Origin: Clostridium sp.
GTDB lineage: Bacteria > Bacillota > Clostridia > Lachnospirales > Lachnospiraceae
DNA: 64,000 nt
NCBI GenBank assembly: GCA_023664775.1
Contig: JAMPEW010000001.1
Coordinates: forward strand, 1-64,000
Direction of reading: 5' to 3'
Positions 15,922 through 26,800 of the stretch are shown here, piece by piece. A model generated the notes under the pieces. That model worked only from the letters and a program-made list of their open reading frames with translations, made no database searches and was not told where the DNA came from. The position numbers were made by a program, and so were the translations under genes. The stretch's first letter is position 1. Each line of letters starts with the position of its first letter.

Positions 15922-16455
15922 ATGAAGAAGAAAATATATGCACTGTTTATGATGGTAATGCTTGTTTTACTTGCTGTGGGATGCGGCAAAAAGGAAGAAA
16001 CAAAAAAATCTGATGTAAAATCGGATCTTCTTAATTTTGTAAATAAGGAACTGCCTGCGATTGAGGACAAAAAAAATACGGCAATCAATATTTACAATTC
16101 CTATTTTCAAAATGAAAATGTTGATATAAGGATTTTCTTAAATGACATGGAGACAACGGCAATTCCAAGCATGAAAGCATATATGGATGCGCTGGATGCC
16201 ATTGAAACGACTACGGACGAGGTTACGGATTTAAAAGAGCTTTATTCCCTTTCATGCCAGCTTCAATATGATGCGATGAATAAGGTGGTTCTTGCAATAA
16301 AAGAAGAAAATTCAGACTATCTGACAGATGCTTCGGGCATGATTACCCAGTCTGAAACATATCTTGCACAGTATGAACAGGAGCTGAAAGCACTTGCTGC
16401 GGACAATGATATAACGGTTTATGGTAATTTAGGTACTTCGACAGATGCACAGTAG
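15922..16455 (+). CDS. Putative lipoprotein of unknown function
   Basis: 177 residues from the ATG at 15922, 7 bases after an AGGAG site (an ATG at 15907 is less well placed). The N-terminus MKKKIYALFMMVMLVLLAVGC is a signal peptide ending in a lipobox (LAVG-Cys), so the mature protein should be lipid-anchored outside the membrane. The rest is acidic and helical without a recognised domain. It is followed by a strong terminator hairpin, so it is probably a single-gene unit with its own promoter. Confidence 0.75.
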   Translation: MKKKIYALFMMVMLVLLAVGCGKKEETKKSDVKSDLLNFVNKELPAIEDKKNTAINIYNSYFQNENVDIRIFLNDMETTAIPSMKAYMDALDAIETTTDEVTDLKELYSLSCQLQYDAMNKVVLAIKEENSDYLTDASGMITQSETYLAQYEQELKALAADNDITVYGNLGTSTDAQ

Positions 16456-16463
16456 ATTACAAG

Positions 16464-16497
16464 AAAAACTGTCGTGCCATATGGCATGGCAGTTTTT
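16464..16497 (+). terminator. Intrinsic terminator after the lipoprotein gene
   Basis: AAAAACTG...CAGTTTTT arms continue into TGCCAT/ATGGCA, giving an almost uninterrupted palindrome with G-U pairs in 16464-16497, ending in a U-run. Confidence 0.8.
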
Positions 16498-16530
16498 GTT
16501 TACTTTATAAAAACATAAGGAGGAAAAATA

Positions 16531-17091
16531 ATGGATGATAAGCTTGTTGTAGATGGATTTATTTTCAGAAGTAAAAAAGAATTTGAAAAAGCAAAAAAAG
16601 AGCATGAAACAATAAAAGAGCTTAGGCAGAAAATTGACTTGAATAATCAGGACAATATGATTGAGCTTTATAACAGGCTTGTTTCAAAACGATATTTTCA
16701 AACACCGGTTGGCTTATCCTTCCTTTATGAGCTAAGGGCATTTCTTAAGGAGGGGAACGATAATGTGGGTGTGGCATATATTCCCGTTGCTTCCTCAGGC
16801 GGAGTGAAAAACCGCAGCGAACAAAGCAGACAGTATATGGAGCTTCAGAAACAGTATGATAAACAGAGCAGGACAAAAAACAGACTGATCCTTGCAATCG
16901 TTTCCATGATAATCATTATAGTGGGAATGATATTTATTATGGCAACAAACGAAAATGTAGGGTATTTTAATGCGGAGGAAAAGGTTTTGGACAAATATTC
17001 CGCATGGGAGGAAAGACTGCAAAAATGGGAGGAGGAGCTTACCATCAGGGAGGATAAGCTGCTTGAACTTGAAAAAGAATATTATAAATGA
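16531..17091 (+). CDS. Membrane-anchored coiled-coil protein of unknown function
   Basis: 186 residues with AAGGAGG before the ATG. The cytoplasmic N-terminal part is charged and helical (FIFRSKKEFEKAKKEHETIK). A single membrane segment at about 123-141 (LILAIVSMIIIIVGMIFIMA) is followed by a coiled-coil tail (AWEERLQKWEEELTIREDKL) that would lie outside. The role is not recognised. It precedes the two-component pair by 75 bases. Confidence 0.7.
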   Translation: MDDKLVVDGFIFRSKKEFEKAKKEHETIKELRQKIDLNNQDNMIELYNRLVSKRYFQTPVGLSFLYELRAFLKEGNDNVGVAYIPVASSGGVKNRSEQSRQYMELQKQYDKQSRTKNRLILAIVSMIIIIVGMIFIMATNENVGYFNAEEKVLDKYSAWEERLQKWEEELTIREDKLLELEKEYYK

Positions 17092-17166
17092 TGGAATTTC
17101 ACATTTTTAACATAAAGTTGAAATATAATAGTATTTATTATGTTACCTGTCAAAGGAGGAATCTTT

Positions 17167-17841
17167 ATGGAAGGGCTAAAAATTCTTGTTGTTGATGATG
17201 AAAGCCGTATGAGAAAGCTGGTAAAGGATTTTCTTGTAAAGGAGGGCTTTGTTGTTTTGGAGGCTGCTAACGGCGAGGAGGCTGTTGATGCTTTTATGTC
17301 CACAAAGAACATAGCGCTCATTATTTTGGATGTTATGATGCCTAAGCTTGACGGATATGGGGTTGCACAGGAAATAAGGAAAATTTCTATGGTGCCTATT
17401 ATTATGCTTACGGCAAAAAGTGATGAAAAGGATGAGATAAAAGGCTTTGAGCTTGGCATTGACGAGTATATTACAAAGCCCTTCAGTCCCAAAATTCTTG
17501 TTGCGAGAGTACAGGCGGTTTTGAGGAGAAGCAGCCTTGCGGCAGATGAGAAAAATATTGAGTGCGGGGGCATTAAAATGGATATATCCGCACACAAGGT
17601 TCTTGTAGATGGGGTGGAAATTGAGCTTAGCTTTAAGGAATTTGAGCTTTTAAATTATTTTCTTGTCAATCAGGGCGTTGCCCTCTCAAGGGAAAAGATA
17701 TTAAATAATGTCTGGAATTATGATTATTTTGGTGATGCGAGAACGATAGACACCCATGTAAAAAAGCTTAGAAGCAAGCTGGGAAACAGAGGAGACTACA
17801 TTAAGACTATTTGGGGCATGGGCTACAAATTTGAGGTTTAA
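17167..17841 (+). CDS. OmpR/PhoB-family response regulator
   Basis: 224 residues from the ATG at 17167, 8 bases after AAAGGAGG. The receiver domain has LKILVVDDESRMRKLV with the acidic pocket, phospho-acceptor Asp in LIILDVMMPKLDGYG, and the conserved Lys in YITKPFSPKI. The C-terminal winged helix has ELSFKEFELLNYFLVNQG and DARTIDTHVKKLRSKLG. The kinase gene starts 2 bases after its stop, so they form one operon. Target genes cannot be told; a lipoprotein gene lies just downstream of the kinase. Confidence 0.93.
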   Translation: MEGLKILVVDDESRMRKLVKDFLVKEGFVVLEAANGEEAVDAFMSTKNIALIILDVMMPKLDGYGVAQEIRKISMVPIIMLTAKSDEKDEIKGFELGIDEYITKPFSPKILVARVQAVLRRSSLAADEKNIECGGIKMDISAHKVLVDGVEIELSFKEFELLNYFLVNQGVALSREKILNNVWNYDYFGDARTIDTHVKKLRSKLGNRGDYIKTIWGMGYKFEV

Positions 17842-17843
17842 AT

Positions 17844-19322
17844 ATGAGAAGTTCAATCAGAACAAAAATTACTTTTATGGTAATTAGTTTTTGTGTATTT
17901 ATATTGATTGCATCATGGGTTATATGTAATTTTTTTATTGGAGATATTTTTGTGTCCAACGTGAAGAATAATCTTAAAAGCACATATGAATCCTGCAACA
18001 GTTTTTTTTCGCATAATTCAAACCAAGACAATTATGGCTCAAGCGACCTCTATGGGAATATATATAATCCGCTGGATGCAACCATTCTTATATTTGACAG
18101 CAAAAATGTGAAAATTTACACATCCATAAATGATGAGAGCCGTATCATGGAAAGCTTAAATAATGCCATACGGTCCATGGAAACGGCGGATGTTATTTCC
18201 AGAAATGTATACTCAAATTACGTTATTACAAAAAACCATGATGAGGTAATCAATGCGGATTATTATGATTTGGTGGGATGGCTGGACAATGGATTTAGCA
18301 TTATCGTTAGGAGTCCTGTCTCAAGAATTGACGGCGTGGTATATGTTGTTAAAAATGTGTTTATTAAGGTAGCAGTCGGACTGCTTATTTTCGGTTCCAT
18401 GTTTATTCTTGCATTTGGCAATATTTTTGCTGCGCCTATAAAAAGTCTTTGCACAGTTGCGAAAAGAATGACACACCTTGATTTTGACGTTAAGGTTCCC
18501 GTTATTACAAATGATGAAATCGGTGAGCTTGGCAACTGTATGAATGAAATGTCTGAAAAGCTTGAGAGCACAATTTCCGAGCTTAAATCAGCCAATGCAA
18601 AATTAAAGAAGGATATCGAGCAAAAGGAGCAGATTGACGATATGCGAAAGGACTTTCTGTCCCATGTTTCCCATGAGCTGAAAACTCCGATTGCTTTGAT
18701 TCAGGGGTATGCCGAGGGACTTAAGTACAATTTATCGGATGACATGGAAAGCAGGGAGTTTTACACGGAAGTTATCATAGATGAAGCAAAGAAAATGAAT
18801 GAGCTTGTGGTGAAGCTGCTCAACTTAAATGAACTTGAATTTGGACAGTCAACTCTTAGCTTTGAACGATTTGAGCTTGTTGATTTTGTAAAAAATATTA
18901 TTGATGCGTCATCAATTCTTGCGGAGGAGGCAGAGGCAAGGATTCTATTTGATGAAGCTGAGCCTGTTTATGTATGGGCGGATGAATTTCTGATTGAGGA
19001 GGTATTTACAAATTATCTTACAAATGCAATTCATCATGTAAAGCCCGGCGGGGATATAAAAATCACGTTTGACCGTGGGGCGGATAACGTAAGGGTTTTT
19101 GTTTTCAATCAGGGAGAAAAAATACCGGATGAGGATATTGACAGGCTGTTTGATAAATTCTATAAGGTTGACAAGGCGAGAACAAGGGAATACGGCGGTA
19201 GTGGAATTGGTCTTTCCATTGTGGCGGCGGCAATGAAATCACATGGAAAGGAGTACGGAGTTTTTAATACAGAGGAAGGTGTGACCTTTTATTTTGATTT
19301 AGATGCGAATATGCCTTGCTGA
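17844..19322 (+). CDS. HAMP-domain sensor histidine kinase
   Basis: 492 residues. Membrane segments at about 11-33 (FMVISFCVFILIASWVICNF) and 172-195 flank an extracellular sensor domain. A HAMP linker follows (AAPIKSLCTVAKRMTHLDFD). The dimerisation domain carries the phospho-accepting His277 in FLSHVSHELKTPIALIQGYA. The ATPase domain has the N box FLIEEVFTNYLTNAIHHVKP, the G1-like VFNQGEKIPDEDIDRLFDKF and GGSGIGLSIVAAAMKSHG. It is the cognate kinase of the upstream regulator. The signal sensed is unknown. Confidence 0.93.
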   Translation: MRSSIRTKITFMVISFCVFILIASWVICNFFIGDIFVSNVKNNLKSTYESCNSFFSHNSNQDNYGSSDLYGNIYNPLDATILIFDSKNVKIYTSINDESRIMESLNNAIRSMETADVISRNVYSNYVITKNHDEVINADYYDLVGWLDNGFSIIVRSPVSRIDGVVYVVKNVFIKVAVGLLIFGSMFILAFGNIFAAPIKSLCTVAKRMTHLDFDVKVPVITNDEIGELGNCMNEMSEKLESTISELKSANAKLKKDIEQKEQIDDMRKDFLSHVSHELKTPIALIQGYAEGLKYNLSDDMESREFYTEVIIDEAKKMNELVVKLLNLNELEFGQSTLSFERFELVDFVKNIIDASSILAEEAEARILFDEAEPVYVWADEFLIEEVFTNYLTNAIHHVKPGGDIKITFDRGADNVRVFVFNQGEKIPDEDIDRLFDKFYKVDKARTREYGGSGIGLSIVAAAMKSHGKEYGVFNTEEGVTFYFDLDANMPC

Positions 19323-19382
19323 TATGAAAAAAAAGTGATAGAATTAGGACATAGTTTATGTTTAATGATTCGGAGGAAGCGT

Positions 19383-20159
19383 ATGAAAAAGAAATTGTTT
19401 CCCTGCATTGTTCTGATTCTGTCACTTTTTCTTGTGGGATGTGAAAAGGTTATAGATTTAACGGATGAGGAAAGTAAGCAGATTGCAGAGTATGCAGGAG
19501 GGTTGTTATTAAAATACGACAGGAATATCGACTCAAAATATGAGAAAGGTCTGTTTGAGGCGGAGGTTGAAGCACTTAATTCCACTGAAGCTGTCATCGA
19601 GATTTCCACTGAGAACACAGCGACTGTAACGGATGCTTCTACGGAGGCAGAGATAAATAATTCAGAGTACGTAGTAACGGAGGAACCGGTTGACGCTGAG
19701 GATGTAAGCGGTGTAGTTTCCGATGTGGCTGCTGATTTTAACATAGCGGAATTTTTAGGTGAGAATAACATTAACATCAAATATTCCTATTACATGCTGC
19801 TTGATACATATCCTTCCTATGGCAAGGACGGGGTATATATTGAGCTTGAAGCGCAAAGTGGATATAAGCTGCTTGTCTTAAAATTTGAATTGGAAAATAA
19901 GACAAATGACAATCAGTATATTGACCTATATTCCAAGGATGCAGGCTATAACATTATAATAAACGATTCAAAAATCGCAAGGCAGATGCTGACTATTTTG
20001 CTTGATGATATGTATACATACCAAAATACGCTTGAGGCGAGCAGCCGTGAGGAAATTGTACTTATATATCAGGTTTCGTCAGAGCTTACGAATGATATTG
20101 ATGACTTAAAGCTTAAGATTACATATGACGGTTTAGATAAAGTTATGCAATTACAATAA
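19383..20159 (+). CDS. Putative lipoprotein with Thr/Glu-rich linker
   Basis: 258 residues from the ATG at 19383 (GGAGG 8 bases upstream). MKKKLFPCIVLILSLFLVGC is a lipoprotein signal with the Cys at residue 20. Residues 25-50 (DLTDEESKQIAEYAGGLLLK) match a short conserved block that I have seen before low-complexity linkers in clostridial lipoproteins. A Thr/Ala/Glu-rich linker (about 60-100) leads to a beta-rich domain with SGYKLLVLKFELENKTND, which resembles the DUF4352/TelA-like immunoglobulin fold. Function unknown. Lies 60 bases after the kinase gene and 13 bases before cheV. Confidence 0.7.
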   Translation: MKKKLFPCIVLILSLFLVGCEKVIDLTDEESKQIAEYAGGLLLKYDRNIDSKYEKGLFEAEVEALNSTEAVIEISTENTATVTDASTEAEINNSEYVVTEEPVDAEDVSGVVSDVAADFNIAEFLGENNINIKYSYYMLLDTYPSYGKDGVYIELEAQSGYKLLVLKFELENKTNDNQYIDLYSKDAGYNIIINDSKIARQMLTILLDDMYTYQNTLEASSREEIVLIYQVSSELTNDIDDLKLKITYDGLDKVMQLQ

Positions 20160-20172
20160 TAGGAGGTTTGAT

Positions 20173-21084
20173 ATGGATAGTAATATTTTACTGGAAAGTG
20201 GAACAAATGAGTTAGAGGTGTTGGAATTTGTCATTGAGGGAAATCACTATGGCATAAATGTTGAGAAGGTAAGAGAAATATTGCAGTTCCAGAATATTAC
20301 TCCCGTTCCAAATGCCCATCCGTGTATTGAGGGTATATTTATGCCCCGCGGTGATATTATTACCGTGATTGACCTTATCAAAACATTGGGCTTTCCAAAT
20401 AATGATAACAGAAACAACTTTCTTATTGTAACAAACTTCAATAATCTTAATATTGCATTTGATGTTCAGGCAGTGCTTGGGATAAATAGGGTTTCATGGA
20501 CGGATGTCGTAAAGCCGGATTCAACAGTAAGTGGTCCCGGCTCAGGCGTTGCAACAGGGATTATAAAAAATGCGGATAATCTTCTCATAATACTTGACTT
20601 TGAGCGTATTGTCGAGGAGATTTGCCCTGAGACAAGCCTTAAGGTTTCGGAGATTAAAAAGCTTGAGTCGAGGGAAAGAAATGATATTCCTGTACTCATT
20701 GTTGAGGATTCAAGCCTGCTTTGCGCACTTATAAAGGATTCTCTTTATAGAGCGGGCTACAATAAGCTTACAGTTAAGAATAACGGTCAGGAGGCTTGGG
20801 ATTATTTGTGCGAGCTTAAGAAAAATAACGGCGTTGATTATGGCGCAAGATGTATCATAACCGATATTGAGATGCCGCAGATGGACGGACACAGACTGAT
20901 ACGGCTGATAAGGGATACAGAGGGACTAAAGCATATTCCGATTATTGTATTTTCATCACTGATTAATGATGACATGAAAAGAAAGGGACAGGCATTGGGT
21001 GCCGATTCGCAGATTAGTAAGCCTGAGATAGGACAGCTTGTAAGCATACTTGATAATTTGGTTGCAAGTCAGATATATGGATAA
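20173..21084 (+). CDS. cheV: CheV-type chemotaxis coupling protein (CheW plus receiver)
   Basis: 303 residues. Residues 10-150 are a CheW domain (LEFVIEGNHYGINVEKVREI, IFMPRGDIITVIDLIKTLG). Residues 175-300 are a receiver domain (PVLIVEDSSLLCALIKDSLY) with the phospho-acceptor Asp in CIITDIEMPQMDGHRLI and the Lys in ADSQISKPEIGQL. CheV couples chemoreceptors to CheA and adapts by phosphorylation. A stand-alone cheV with no other chemotaxis gene here. AGGAGG lies 6 bases before the ATG and a terminator hairpin follows. Confidence 0.9.
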   Translation: MDSNILLESGTNELEVLEFVIEGNHYGINVEKVREILQFQNITPVPNAHPCIEGIFMPRGDIITVIDLIKTLGFPNNDNRNNFLIVTNFNNLNIAFDVQAVLGINRVSWTDVVKPDSTVSGPGSGVATGIIKNADNLLIILDFERIVEEICPETSLKVSEIKKLESRERNDIPVLIVEDSSLLCALIKDSLYRAGYNKLTVKNNGQEAWDYLCELKKNNGVDYGARCIITDIEMPQMDGHRLIRLIRDTEGLKHIPIIVFSSLINDDMKRKGQALGADSQISKPEIGQLVSILDNLVASQIYG

Positions 21085-21109
21085 GAAAATATTTTGATAT
21101 TTGTCTTGT

Positions 21110-21140
21110 ATGGGGGTGCTGCTTTGTGCGGCAACCCCAT
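21110..21140 (+). terminator. Hairpin terminator after cheV
   Basis: ATGGGGGTGCTGC (21110-21122) pairs with GCGGCAACCCCAT (21128-21140) with one mismatch and a 5-base loop, followed by AAAGATTTTA. Confidence 0.65.
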
Positions 21141-21181
21141 AAAGATTTTATATAACTATTATGTGAATTGAGGTGTATACC

Positions 21182-22393
21182 ATGCATTTGAGTGATTTTA
21201 ACATGACGAAGGAACAATTAAAGGAGCTTTATGATACATATTTTTATGAGACCTTCAAGCGCTTTGATTTTGTTGCCGACAGAGGCGAGGGCTCTTATGT
21301 ATATGATGAAAATGGCAGTGAATATCTTGACTTTATGGCGGGAATAGCCGTAAACAGTGCAGGACACTGCAATAAAAATGTTGTAAGCGCCATAAAGGAA
21401 CAGGCAGAAGCAATGCTGCATGCCTCTAACTATTTTTATACAATACCGCAGGCGAGGCTTGCGAAGCTGATATGTGACAGTATCGGCATGGAAAAAATTT
21501 ATTTTCAAAATTCCGGTGCTGAAGCAAATGAGGTTATGATAAAGCTTGCGAGAAAATATGGAAAGGACAATTACGGTCCTGACAGATATAACATTGTTAC
21601 CGCATATAACAGCTTTCACGGAAGAACCTTGGCAACGCTTGCCGCAACGGGACAGCCTGATACTGCCATCCAAAAAAATTATGGTCCATTTATCCCGGGA
21701 TTTTCCTACGCAGAGTACAATGATTTGGCATCCTTTGAGGCTGCCTGTACGGAAAATACAATAGCAGTTATGGTTGAGCCTGTACAGGGGGAAGGGGGCG
21801 TCATACCTGCCGAAAAGGAATTTCTACAGGGACTTCGTAAGCTTTGTGACGAGAAGGATATGCTGCTTTTGTTTGATGAGGTTCAAACAGGCTGGGGACG
21901 TACCGGAGCCCTTATGGCTTTTATGGATTACGGCGTTAAGCCTGATGCGGTCAGCATGGCGAAGGCTATGGGAGGCGGCATGCCTATAGGCGCCATGTGT
22001 ACAAGCACAAGGCTTGCCCTCACATTTGGTCCTGGGGCCCATGGCAGCACATATGCCGGAAATCCTGTATGCTGTGCTGCATCCTACGCACAGATAAATG
22101 AGATAATTGAAGGGAAGCTCCCTGAAAACGCAAAAAGGGTCGGGGCATATTTTATGGAAAAATTAAAAGACCTTCCTTGTGTGAAAGAGGTAAGGGGCAA
22201 GGGTCTCATGATAGGAGTGGAATTTAACAGTGATATTTCAAATGATGTAAAATATAACTGTGCCGATAATGGACTTCTCATTACTGCTGTAAGACCGTCA
22301 GTCATAAGACTTGTTCCACCGCTTAATGTAACGGAGGCTGAGTGTGATAAGGCATTTGACATTTTAAATGCGGTTGTATCAAAGCTTGTCTAA
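21182..22393 (+). CDS. argD: Class III aminotransferase, probably acetylornithine aminotransferase
   Basis: 403 residues from the ATG at 21182. PLP enzyme motifs of class III: DFMAGIAVNSAGHCN, YFQNSGAEANEVMIKLARK, SFHGRTLATLAATGQP, VEPVQGEGGVIPA, LFDEVQTGWGRTGALMA and the PLP-Lys in PDAVSMAKAMGGGMPIGAM. Length and the short N-terminus (YDTYFYETFKRFDFVADRGE) fit ArgD, which converts N-acetylglutamate semialdehyde in arginine synthesis. Other omega-aminotransferases of this class cannot be excluded, as no arginine genes are adjacent. Confidence 0.8.
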   Translation: MHLSDFNMTKEQLKELYDTYFYETFKRFDFVADRGEGSYVYDENGSEYLDFMAGIAVNSAGHCNKNVVSAIKEQAEAMLHASNYFYTIPQARLAKLICDSIGMEKIYFQNSGAEANEVMIKLARKYGKDNYGPDRYNIVTAYNSFHGRTLATLAATGQPDTAIQKNYGPFIPGFSYAEYNDLASFEAACTENTIAVMVEPVQGEGGVIPAEKEFLQGLRKLCDEKDMLLLFDEVQTGWGRTGALMAFMDYGVKPDAVSMAKAMGGGMPIGAMCTSTRLALTFGPGAHGSTYAGNPVCCAASYAQINEIIEGKLPENAKRVGAYFMEKLKDLPCVKEVRGKGLMIGVEFNSDISNDVKYNCADNGLLITAVRPSVIRLVPPLNVTEAECDKAFDILNAVVSKLV

Positions 22394-22410
22394 AACCGTT
22401 CGTTTTGGGA

Positions 22411-22439
22411 TTGATAAACAGATAAAATGGATATAATAT
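22411..22439 (+). promoter_or_regulatory. Possible promoter of the M18 aminopeptidase gene
   Basis: TTGATA (22411-22416), 17-base spacer, TAATAT (22434-22439); 52 bases before the chosen start. Confidence 0.45.
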
Positions 22440-22490
22440 GTGGCAGAAAGCGTATCTGACAGCTATAGTTATAAAGATAAGGAGAATAGT

Positions 22491-23870
22491 ATGGAAAGAA
22501 AAAATGCATGGACAACATATACAAAAAAATCAGTAAATGAGCTGGAAAAGATTTGTAAGGCATATCGTGAATTTCTTGATACAGGTAAGACCGAGCGGGA
22601 GTGTGTAAAGCAGATCGTAAAAACGGCTGAGGAAAACGGTTATCTGGATTTAAGTAAAATCATTAAGGAAGGTAAGAAGCTGAAGCAGGGAGATAAGGTA
22701 TATGCCATATGTATGAATAAGACTGTGGCAATGTTTAATATAGGCTCAAAGAAGCTGGAAAAGGGGATGAATATACTAGGAGCACATATAGATTCCCCGC
22801 GCATGGATATAAAACAAAATCCCCTGTATGAAAATGGCGATTTTGCATATCTCGATACGCACTATTATGGCGGAATAAAGAAATATCAATGGGTTACGCT
22901 TCCTCTTGCAATACATGGGGTTGTCGCAAAAAAGGATGGAAGTGTTATAGATATTTCTATTGGCGAGGATAAAAATGACCCTGTATTTTGTGTGACGGAT
23001 CTACTGATTCATCTTGCCGCAGAGCAGATGGAGAAAAAAGCAAATAAGGTGATTGAGGGGGAAAAGCTTGATATTTTATTTGGCAGTATGCCTTTAAAGG
23101 ACAAGGATAAGGATGCGGTAAAGGAAAATGTCCTTGCACTTTTGAAGGAAAAGTATGATATTGAGGAGGAGGATTTTATATCGGCGGAGCTTGAGGTTGT
23201 ACCGGCAGGCAAAGCGAGGGAGGCTGGCATTGACCGCAGCATGATTATGGCATATGGGCAGGATGACAGAGTGTGCGCATATACCTCACTGATGGCAATG
23301 CTTGCGGTTGATAATGTTGAAAGGACAACCTGCTGTCTTCTTACTGATAAGGAGGAGATAGGAAGTGTTGGAGCTACCGGCATGAAATCGAGATTTTTTG
23401 AGAATACGGTTGTTGAGCTTATGAATGCAATGGGGGAATACAGTGAGATAGCAGTGAGAAGATGCCTTGCAGCCTCATCCATGCTTTCCTCAGATGTAAA
23501 TGCGGCCTATGACCCGCTTTTTGCAGATGCATTTGATAAGAATAATGCATCATATTTTGGACGTGGGATGGTATTTAACAAGTTTACCGGTTCAAGGGGA
23601 AAATCAGGCTCTAATGATGCAAATGCTGAATATATTGCAAGAATAAGAAAAATGATGGATAAAAATGATATATGCTATCAGACCTCGGAGCTTGGTAAGG
23701 TAGATGTAGGCGGAGGTGGAACAATCGCTTATATTTTGTCATTGTACGGCATGGAGGTTATTGATTGCGGCGTTGCCGTTTTAAATATGCACGCACCTTG
23801 GGAGATAACATCAAAGGCGGATATATATGAGACGCTTAAAGGTTATAAGGTGTTTTTAAGGGAAGCGTAA
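22491..23870 (+). CDS. M18-family aminopeptidase
   Basis: 459 residues from the ATG at 22491, preceded by AAGGAG with a 6-base gap. M18 motifs: NILGAHIDSPRMDIKQNPLY (first metal His and Asp), MAYGQDDRVCAYTSL, LLTDKEEIGSVGATGMKS (catalytic Glu pair), SSDVNAAYDP and the C-terminal LNMHAPWEITSKADIYETLK with the last His. These are dinuclear metal aminopeptidases that remove acidic or hydrophobic N-terminal residues in the cytoplasm. The final stop lies 19 bases before the hybrid kinase start. Confidence 0.92.
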   Translation: MERKNAWTTYTKKSVNELEKICKAYREFLDTGKTERECVKQIVKTAEENGYLDLSKIIKEGKKLKQGDKVYAICMNKTVAMFNIGSKKLEKGMNILGAHIDSPRMDIKQNPLYENGDFAYLDTHYYGGIKKYQWVTLPLAIHGVVAKKDGSVIDISIGEDKNDPVFCVTDLLIHLAAEQMEKKANKVIEGEKLDILFGSMPLKDKDKDAVKENVLALLKEKYDIEEEDFISAELEVVPAGKAREAGIDRSMIMAYGQDDRVCAYTSLMAMLAVDNVERTTCCLLTDKEEIGSVGATGMKSRFFENTVVELMNAMGEYSEIAVRRCLAASSMLSSDVNAAYDPLFADAFDKNNASYFGRGMVFNKFTGSRGKSGSNDANAEYIARIRKMMDKNDICYQTSELGKVDVGGGGTIAYILSLYGMEVIDCGVAVLNMHAPWEITSKADIYETLKGYKVFLREA

Positions 23871-23889
23871 TCTGACGAGGAAATCGCCT

Positions 23890-26800
23890 ATGAATATTCA
23901 CAAAACAATTAAAAAAATAGCAGCAGTTCAGGTACTCCTTGTGGTGTGCCTGTTTTTGCTGCAAGAAGATATAACAGTGGCAAAGGATTCCTTTATAGCA
24001 GATTATATTCAGACCATATATGACTCAAAGAGCGGAATCGCCAGCAATGAGGTTAATTGTCTCTATCAGTCAAGCTCAGGGTACATATGGGTTGGAACTG
24101 ACGGCGGCTTGTACCGTTCAAATGGATATGAGTTTTCATCGGTTAATTTATGGGATATGGACAGAACGGATGTGTATTCCGTTAATTGTATTACACAAGA
24201 TACAAAGGGCAGGGTATGGATTGGAACGGATAATTATGGACTTTTTTATATAGAAAATGGAGAAACCCATCATTTTCAGACAGAGTATTATGATGGAATA
24301 AAAACGATATACAGAGTGTGTGAAAATGAAAATGGGAATTTATATGTGGCAACCTCAAGGGGACTATATATGTGTGCCGGAACATTGGATGGGGAATTGT
24401 CGCTTTTTCCGATTGCAAATGAAGCAGGCTCAGGAAAGTATACGGATATGGTTACATTTGGCAATGAAATATGGGCAATAAACAATAACAATATTTTTGT
24501 TATTGATGAAATGGGTAATCGTTCTGTGATAGATATCGGTGAGCTTTCCTTTGATGAGTTTACATGTATTAGTGTTGTTGGTAATTATATTTATGTGGGA
24601 ACCTCAGGAAACGATATACTTGTATTTAAGGACAAGTCAAGCTTTGAGGTTGTAAGTATCGGTATAGACGGTATTAATAAGATTATGCAGGACAGTGAGA
24701 GACGGACATGGATATGTGCTGATAATGGTATTGGCTTTTTTAGGGCAGACGGGCAGTTTTATAAGATAAATAACAGTCAGATAGATAATTATTTGTCGGA
24801 CATTATTCAGGATTATGAGGGGAATTATTGGATTTCCTCAACTCGTATGGGTGTGCTTATGCTTGCAAAAAGCAAATTTTCCGACTATAACATAAAATCA
24901 GGTATGCAGGAGGCTATGACAAACTGTGTATATATACATGGTGGAAATAAATACATTGGAACGGATGATGGACTGTTTATTTACAATTCTGATAACGAAC
25001 AGGAAAGCAACGAACTGACCGATATGCTTCAGGGCGTAAGTATAAGGCATATCATGCGGGATTCAACGGGAAGGATTTGGATAAGCACGCACAGAAGATA
25101 TGGTGTGGTTATGGTACAGCGTGATAATACGATAAGTACCCTGACAAGAGGTGCAGGACTTCCGAGCATGGCAACAAATTGTACCTATGAGCTGAATGAT
25201 GGAAGAATTGCTGTTGCCACTGAGGAGGGCATTGCCATAATAGGAAATGATGGCGTGGTCGCTGATACATATGATACCTCTGATGGAATGGATGCAAATA
25301 ATGTTTTGTGCTTTTATCAGGACGGGGGTGTTTTATGGTGCGGAACAGATGGTGGCGGAATAAGCTGTCTCACCCTGGCAACAGGACAGATTGTAAACTA
25401 CAATACGGAGGATGGACTTAATTCTAATGTTGTTACGGCGATTAAAAAGGGAAAAGAGGGATTATGGATTGCAACGGATAATGGACTTTGCTTTTATAAT
25501 GAGTCATTTAGAACCGTCAGCAATGTAGATTTTTCAAACAGTGTATATGACCTTGTCGTGCGGGGAAATGTCGTGTGGGTTATCGGCTCTAAGGGCGTGC
25601 TCCTCACAAATGAGGAGGAGCTTTTGGGAAGCCAGGGGATAGCGGGAAGACCGTTTGATAAAAGTGATGGTCTCACCAAGGATATCAATACTCTGTGCCA
25701 TAGTACCATAGATGCAAACGGAATACTTTATGTTTGCTGTAATAATGGTATTTGTACATTAGATACAAGAGAAACATGGTATAATGACGTCGCACCAAAG
25801 ATAAGGGTTACGGCTATCGATGTAGATGGGACGAGGTATGAGTATGATGATTTGTCAGACGGACTTGTGGTCGACAGCAATACAGCACGTATTACTGTGT
25901 ATTTTGCGGTGTTTAGCTTCACGAACAGAAATAATATTTCCGTAGAATATTTCCTTGACGGCTTTGACGAAAATCCAATTATAATAAGTGGAAGTAATAC
26001 CATGGAGGCAGTATACACAAATCTTGACGGCGGAGAGTATCAGTTCAGGATAAAGGCTTATAATGGTGATGGTAAAATGTGCGACGAGGAGGTTGCCTTT
26101 CAGATTGAAAAGCAAAAGAGCTTTTTTGAGAAAAGCGCATCGCGGTATTTTATACTGATGACGATGCTACTCGGAATTTGTCTTATCATTTATGCTGTTT
26201 TCAGAGTAAGAAAAATATTAATTTCAAACAGCGAGGAAATAGAAAAGCTTTCCAAGGAGCATGAGCAGGCTGTAAAGTCAAGCAGCGTAAAAAATGATTA
26301 CCTTGCAAATATGAGTAATGAGATAAAGACGCCTATCAATGTTATGATGGCGAAGGCGGACGAGCTGCTTCAGCTTCATGTGGAGGATGATGAGTATAAA
26401 AAAAGCATATTAAGCATATATGAGACCGGCGGAGAAATATTAGATAAGGTTGACGATATTATTCTTCTTGCAAAGATAGAGGCAGGCAAGGTGGATGTTG
26501 TCAATGAAAAATATTCTGTGACAACAATGATTTATGAGCTGTCTGAGCTTGTAATGCAGAGTATAGGCGAAAAAACCGTGAAATTTTTTGTAGAAATAGG
26601 GGATATTTTTGCTGATAATGTTGTGGGGGACCAGGAAAAAATAAAAAACATTTTAAAAAGACTTTTGGAAAACTCCGTAAAATATACAAAGGACGGCTCA
26701 ATAACACTTTCTGTAGACTGTTATGAATATACCGACAAGTCAAACAAAAATGCAGTCAACTTTGTGTTTACCGTTTCAGATACGGGAATTGGTATTCAGG

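Noticed and set aside
22080-22400. argD operon with other arginine genes
   Set aside because: No arg gene lies on either side, so the assignment rests on the protein alone.
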